Shown: positions 7,497 through 11,301 of the stretch, one piece after another
Numbering within the stretch: position 1 is the first letter of the stretch
Layout of the letters: each line of letters starts with the position of its first letter
From: DASVVT01 sp036386415
Lineage (GTDB): Bacteria; Acidobacteriota; Blastocatellia; Pyrinomonadales; Pyrinomonadaceae
Direction of reading: 5' to 3'
DNA length: 11,301 nt
NCBI GenBank assembly: GCA_036386415.1
Contig: DASVVT010000044.1
Coordinates: 1-11,301, forward strand
The notes under the pieces: generated by a model
Databases searched by the model: none
What the model was told of the DNA's origin: nothing
What the model saw: the letters and a program-made list of their open reading frames with translations, nothing else
Translations under genes and position numbers: made by a program

Positions 7497-7952
7497 TCAG
7501 AGATGAGCAGCAAGTTGCTTTTGTCCCCTGCCTGAATAGTTGTCTGTCAGCGCATGGCAGTTAGGACATAATAGTTGCAAGTTTTCAAGCCGATTGTCAA
7601 AGCGGTCTCCGTTGATATGATGCAACTCCAAAGGCACAGGCTTACACATCCACTCAGTGTTGCGGCAACACTCACATCGCCTCTCCTTTAGACCGTCTAC
7701 GATCAACTTAAGCTTGAGCACATGGCTCTTTATAATGCTGCCCTTAAACAGAAATACCTCTGCCTTCTTTCGCGTGGGGCAACTCTTTCCTTTACCACCC
7801 ATGTTTCCCGCGTAGCTAATTCCCATCTTGATCAAGTAGCTATCGAGCGTTGCTGGTCTACAACGAAGCTCACGACACATGAATGCCTTCGGGCGATGCT
7901 CGGCAATCCATAGCTCAATCTCAACTCGTCGCTCAGGTATATCCTTCCTCAT
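7497..7952 (-). CDS. HNH endonuclease of phage/mobile type
   Basis: From the ATG at 7952 this is a 151-residue protein; a GTG at 8006 would add 18 residues without family resemblance. The N-terminal part (ERRVEIELWIAEHRPKAFMCRELRCRPATLDSYLIKMGI) looks like a helix-turn-helix recognition module. The C-terminal part is a zinc-stabilised HNH nuclease: CECC, then LELHHINGDRFDNRLENLQLLC with the catalytic His, then CPNCHALTDNYSGRG. The four Cys of the structural zinc site are present, so the enzyme looks intact. Such free-standing HNH proteins are common in phages and as homing endonucleases. The gene is visibly more AT-rich than murE next to it and sits just upstream of a tRNA gene, both suggesting horizontal arrival. 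No intron, terminase or restriction partner is visible nearby, so its present role is unknown. Confidence 0.88.
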   Translation of the reverse strand: MRKDIPERRVEIELWIAEHRPKAFMCRELRCRPATLDSYLIKMGISYAGNMGGKGKSCPTRKKAEVFLFKGSIIKSHVLKLKLIVDGLKERRCECCRNTEWMCKPVPLELHHINGDRFDNRLENLQLLCPNCHALTDNYSGRGQKQLAAHL

Positions 7953-8006
7953 GCGCTCAATTTTATTACAAAAAGACGAAGGTTTTTCGTCAGTACAATC
8001 TAGCAC

Positions 8007-8173
8007 ATTTGTGCGCTACCAAGTCCTTATAAAATCTACCTCAAACGCTCGAATGGTCTTTAGCAAGCTTTGCTGCATTGACGCGCTATGTGTATAACGG
8101 CCATACTCGCTCACTTCTTAAATCTCAAATCATATACTGCGGAATGGATAGCATATATAGTAAAAGAGTAGGC
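8007..8173. other. Divergent spacer between the HNH gene and murE
   Basis: An AT-rich stretch that should hold the murE promoter. TATACT at 8133-8138 is a plausible -10 element, but the -35 position is weak. TTGACG at 8078-8083 and TATAAC at 8093-8098 are only nine bases apart and cannot form one promoter. The open frame continuing upstream of murE through this spacer has no family resemblance. Confidence 0.35.
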
Positions 8174-9670
8174 ATGATGAAAGAGCAGCGAATGGTGACG
8201 CTCGGTGATGTGGCGCGCGTGGTCAATGGGAAACTTACGGGAGACGAAAGCACGCGCGTCACGGATGTCACGCACGACTCAAGACAGGCACGCGAGGGGA
8301 GCCTGTTTGTCGCCGTTCGCGGCGAGAACGTGGACGCGCATCGTTTTATCGATCAGGTCATGGAGCGGGGCGCGGTCGGGGTTATCTCCGAGCAGCCGCG
8401 CCCAGCCAGTTTCAGCGGCGCGTGGCTGGAAGTCAAGAACGCGCGACGCGCCATGGCGCTCGCCGCCGCGCATGTGCACAACCACCCCTCGCGCGAGCTA
8501 CAACTGGTCGGCATCACGGGCACGAACGGCAAGACGACCACCACTTACCTGGTCGCTTCGATTGCCGAAGCGGCAGGCGAGCCGGTGGCGTTAATCAGCA
8601 CGGTGGAGTATCGCATCGGGGCGGAGCGCATCAAGGCCGAGCGCACCACGCCGGAAGCGTGCGATACCGAGCGCCTCTTGCGCCGCGCCGTCCGTGCGGG
8701 CTGTTCATTGGCCGTCATGGAATGCTCGTCGCAGGCGATGGACTTTCATCGCTGCGACGAGCTTCGATTCAGCGTCGCGATCTTCACCAACCTGACGCGC
8801 GACCATCTGGATTATCACGGGACGATGGAGAATTATTTTGCGGCCAAACGCCGTCTCTTCGATGGTCGCCTGGGCGAGCCTCCACGCGTCGCAGTCATTA
8901 ACGTAGACGACGCGCGCGGGCTGGAGCTGGCGAGCGAGCTTTCGACGCGAGAGGCGCGCGTCGTTCGTTATGCGCTCGAAAGGGAAGCGGACGTGACGGC
9001 GCACGGGATTGAAATCTCGCTCGAAGGGATGCGCTTTCGCCTCAGAACGCCTGCGGTCGAGCGCCTGCTTAGTTCTCCGCTCGTCGGTCGCCCGCACATC
9101 TATAACATCCTCGCGGCGGTCGCCACGGGAATTGAGCTCGGCTATGATCTGGAGGTGATTGCGCGCGCGATTGAAAACTGCACCGGCGCGCCCGGTCGTT
9201 TCGAGCGTGTGCCGCACGCGGGCGATTTTGCCGTGGTCGTCGATTACGCGCACACAGACGACGCGCTCGTTAACGCCTTGAACACGGCGCGCGATGTCAC
9301 GCGTGGCCGCGTCATCACAGTCTTTGGCTGCGGCGGAGATCGCGATCACACCAAGCGCGCGCCGATGGGTGAAGCGGCAGGCAGCTTGAGCGACATCGTC
9401 ATCCTCACTTCCGACAATCCGCGTACAGAAGACCCTTTACGGATCATCGCGGACGCCGAAGTCGGACTGCGCTCGACTTCAAAGCCTTACCAGAAAATCC
9501 CGGATCGCCGCGCAGCAATTCACCGTGCGATTGCCGAAGCGCGCAGCGGCGATGTCGTCGTCATCGCTGGCAAAGGCCATGAGGATTATCAGATCATAGG
9601 CCGCGAGGTCTTCCATTTCGACGATAAGGAAGTCGCGCGAGAGGCACTGGCTGCGCGCGAGCTGGCATAA
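8174..9670 (+). CDS. murE: UDP-MurNAc-L-Ala-D-Glu:meso-diaminopimelate ligase MurE
   Basis: MurE adds the third amino acid to the cytoplasmic peptidoglycan precursor using ATP. From the ATG at 8174 it is 498 residues, close to E. coli MurE at 495; starts at 8177 or 8192 are also possible, and the frame stays open to 8078. Visible in order: the UDP-binding N-terminal domain with THDSRQ and GSLFVAVRG; the ATP loop GTNGKTTTT at 116-124; TTPEA around 158-162; the lysine expected to be carbamylated, Lys225 in YFAAKRRLF; DYAHTDDAL near 357; and FGCGGDRDHTKR near 384. The DNPR sequence at 414-417 is the signature of meso-diaminopimelate-specific enzymes, and GKGHEDYQ follows at 466-473. It stands apart from other mur or fts genes in this window, which is unusual, since murE normally lies in the division and cell wall cluster. 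Confidence 0.97.
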   Translation: MMKEQRMVTLGDVARVVNGKLTGDESTRVTDVTHDSRQAREGSLFVAVRGENVDAHRFIDQVMERGAVGVISEQPRPASFSGAWLEVKNARRAMALAAAHVHNHPSRELQLVGITGTNGKTTTTYLVASIAEAAGEPVALISTVEYRIGAERIKAERTTPEACDTERLLRRAVRAGCSLAVMECSSQAMDFHRCDELRFSVAIFTNLTRDHLDYHGTMENYFAAKRRLFDGRLGEPPRVAVINVDDARGLELASELSTREARVVRYALEREADVTAHGIEISLEGMRFRLRTPAVERLLSSPLVGRPHIYNILAAVATGIELGYDLEVIARAIENCTGAPGRFERVPHAGDFAVVVDYAHTDDALVNALNTARDVTRGRVITVFGCGGDRDHTKRAPMGEAAGSLSDIVILTSDNPRTEDPLRIIADAEVGLRSTSKPYQKIPDRRAAIHRAIAEARSGDVVVIAGKGHEDYQIIGREVFHFDDKEVAREALAARELA

Positions 9671-9740
9671 GAAGAGCCGAGTCGCCCTCTCGATCTGCCC
9701 GGGACGTAATACCATGTTGCAGGGTAAAAGAAGGTTATTA

Positions 9741-9814
9741 ACGATCCACGAAGCAACACGAAATACCACGAAGACAGGCTATTTAGTGCCCTTTCGTGTT
9801 AATTCGTGGATCGT
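9741..9814. repeat. Imperfect inverted repeat downstream of murE
   Basis: ACGATCCACGAAGCAACACG and three further bases (9741-9763) pair with the arm at 9792-9814, 21 of 23 positions matching, around a 28-base loop that contains one more CACGAAG motif. It begins 70 bases after the murE stop. Its CCACGAA/TTCGTGG style resembles dispersed palindromic units known from many environmental bacterial genomes, so it may be a mobile-type REP unit. It could also end murE transcription. Confidence 0.7.
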
Positions 9815-9862
9815 CTCCCGCCTCTCTTTTCAGTGTAATTCAGTATGAGGCAGTGGCGCGTT

Positions 9863-9909
9863 AGTTTGAAATCAAAGCGCCGCCAATGATTGGCACATAA
9901 TTTCAAACT
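9863..9909. repeat. Second nested hairpin between murE and the permease gene
   Basis: AGTTTGAAAT (9863-9872) pairs perfectly with ATTTCAAACT (9900-9909). Inside the loop, GCCAA-TGA-TTGGC (9882-9894) forms a second small stem. It lies 33 bases after the permease stop and may serve as a terminator for that minus-strand gene; no long U-run is present. Its sequence is unrelated to the repeat at 9741-9814. Confidence 0.55.
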
Positions 9910-9942
9910 GATCCATTAGGCGAAGGGGGATGAAGCTGACTC

Positions 9943-11301
9943 TTAGTCTTCATCCTTCTGCGGCGGTTCCTGATATGCCACGCGATTGTAGCGCGACCAG
10001 TACCAGTAGACGGGCAGCCCCAGCGCGATCAATCCGAGGCCGGCGAGAGCCTTAGTGGGTGTCGCCCGCAGCGTACTACCGAGGAGCCCTAGCGTCACCA
10101 GCAGAAACAGCACAGGCACTACGGGATAGCCCCAGGCACGATAGGGGCGCGCAGTTTCCGGCATGCGGCTTCTAAAAACGAAGACCGAAGCTGTCGTCAG
10201 CCCGTAGAAAATCCAGAGGCCGAAGATCGCATAGTCGGTCAAAGCGTCGAACGAGCCGGAGAGCGCCAGCATGCTCGACCAAATCCCTTGCAGAATGAGC
10301 GCACCGGTCGGAACGTGCGTGCGTGGGCTTATGCGCGAGAGGCTTTGAAAGAAGAGACGGTCTCGCGACATTGCGTAGGGGACGCGCGCCCCCGTCAGGA
10401 CGGAAGTGTGTAGGGTGCCGAATGAAGAGGTCAGCATCGCCGCCGCGATCAAGCTCACCGCCACAGGCCCCAGAAACTGCCGCGCCACTTCCGCCGCGAC
10501 CGATGAGGCTTTCGGCACGCTCGCGATCTCGACAGGCGTCAGGACGTAGAAGTAAGCGATGTTGACGAAGACGTAAAGAGCGCCCACGAGAATCGTGCCG
10601 CCGATCAAAGCGAGCGGGATGTTGCGCTGCGGATTCTTAACTTCGCCCGCCACCAGCGTGACGTTGTTCCAACCATCGTAGGCCCACAGCGCGCCGAGCA
10701 TCGCTGCGCCGAATCCGGCCATCCCGATTCGCGCAGACTCCTCTACGCCTTCACACACCCCGCCCGCGCCCGTCATTCCCAGGTGCGCCCAATCACCACG
10801 CGCCAACAGAAACGCGCCACAGCCCACCGCCAGCACGAGCGCAATCTTGATTCCGGTCAGCACGGCTGCGACGTGGCCGCTGACGTAGACGGCGGCGCAG
10901 TTAATCAATGTCACAACGGCGATGGCAGCGAGCGCCACCACCTGTAACGCGCCGAAAGGAACAGTGATAAATCTCAGATCAAGCGTGAAGTATTCCGCGC
11001 TCAAAGCGCCGCCCGTGAGGTCGTTGAGAAAGATCGCCAGACCGACGGCGAGCGCCGCCTGCGACCCGGCCTTGCCGATGAAGAAACTCATCCAGCCATA
11101 AAGGAAGCCCCAGGGCGCGCCGTAAGCCTCGCGTATAAAGACATACTCGCCGCCCGCTCGCGGCATCATCGCCGCCAACTCCGCATACGTCAGCGCTCCG
11201 GCCAAAGAGAGCAGCCCGGCGGCGACCCACACGGCCATCACCTTGCCTGGTGTGCCGACGTTGCAGGTCATCACACGCGCCTTCAAGAAGACGCCCGTCC
11301 C
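9943..11301 (-). CDS. APC-superfamily amino acid permease (5' end outside the window)
   Basis: A polytopic inner-membrane transporter of the amino acid-polyamine-organocation superfamily, probably taking up or exchanging amino acids. 452 residues are visible. The frame runs through the right edge as GTGVFLKARVM, which corresponds to the end of transmembrane helix 1, so roughly 20-40 N-terminal residues lie outside. Family landmarks are TYAELAAMMPRAGGEYVFIREAYG early on, WGFLYGWMSFF in helix 3, and WAYDGWNNVTLVAGEVKNPQRNIP, the LAT-type helix 6 signature. RVPYAMSRDRLFF follows helix 8, and RPYRAWGYPVVP precedes the last helices. About eleven hydrophobic segments are visible, consistent with twelve in total. 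The tail PPQKDED is short and charged. It converges on murE across two hairpins. The exact substrate cannot be read from the sequence. Confidence 0.93.
   Translation of the reverse strand, partial: GTGVFLKARVMTCNVGTPGKVMAVWVAAGLLSLAGALTYAELAAMMPRAGGEYVFIREAYGAPWGFLYGWMSFFIGKAGSQAALAVGLAIFLNDLTGGALSAEYFTLDLRFITVPFGALQVVALAAIAVVTLINCAAVYVSGHVAAVLTGIKIALVLAVGCGAFLLARGDWAHLGMTGAGGVCEGVEESARIGMAGFGAAMLGALWAYDGWNNVTLVAGEVKNPQRNIPLALIGGTILVGALYVFVNIAYFYVLTPVEIASVPKASSVAAEVARQFLGPVAVSLIAAAMLTSSFGTLHTSVLTGARVPYAMSRDRLFFQSLSRISPRTHVPTGALILQGIWSSMLALSGSFDALTDYAIFGLWIFYGLTTASVFVFRSRMPETARPYRAWGYPVVPVLFLLVTLGLLGSTLRATPTKALAGLGLIALGLPVYWYWSRYNRVAYQEPPQKDED

Noticed and set aside
8705..9349. 214-codon open frame on the minus strand inside murE
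   Set aside because: It lies wholly within the well-supported murE frame and its translation shows no family features.

Overview
The window reads as a chromosomal segment of a GC-rich, Gram-negative-type bacterium. Codon style, gene order and a meso-diaminopimelate-type MurE would fit Acidobacteriota (perhaps Blastocatellia), but this is an impression from sequence style and no marker gene settles it.

Left block (1-3663, all on the minus strand): the conserved proteostasis operon in the order tig (trigger factor), clpP, then a small gene encoding only a ClpX-type C4 zinc finger, then clpX, which runs off the left edge. Trigger factor catches nascent chains at the ribosome, and ClpP with ClpX forms the ATP-dependent protease. 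The extra zinc-finger gene between clpP and clpX is the most distinctive coding feature here. A 34-base inverted repeat links the end of tig to the clpP ribosome binding site, and a smaller hairpin surrounds the likely start of the zinc-finger gene.

Middle block (3664-8006): 473 bases without a convincing gene, then a plus-strand GT4-type glycosyltransferase. A strong hairpin follows, and facing it on the minus strand are two small paralogous proteins of unknown function with almost no positively charged residues. They are preceded by a near-perfect sigma70 promoter with a long leader, and then by a sulfotransferase-like gene. Next come a tRNA-Leu(UAG) gene and an HNH endonuclease gene. Base and codon use in this block differs from the flanking housekeeping genes, so it looks like an accessory insertion. 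The sulfotransferase, the acidic pair and the glycosyltransferase may form one functional module, but that is inference.

Right block (8007-11301): murE on the plus strand, a convergent gap with two different inverted repeats, and the minus-strand gene of an APC-superfamily amino acid permease whose N-terminus lies beyond the right edge.
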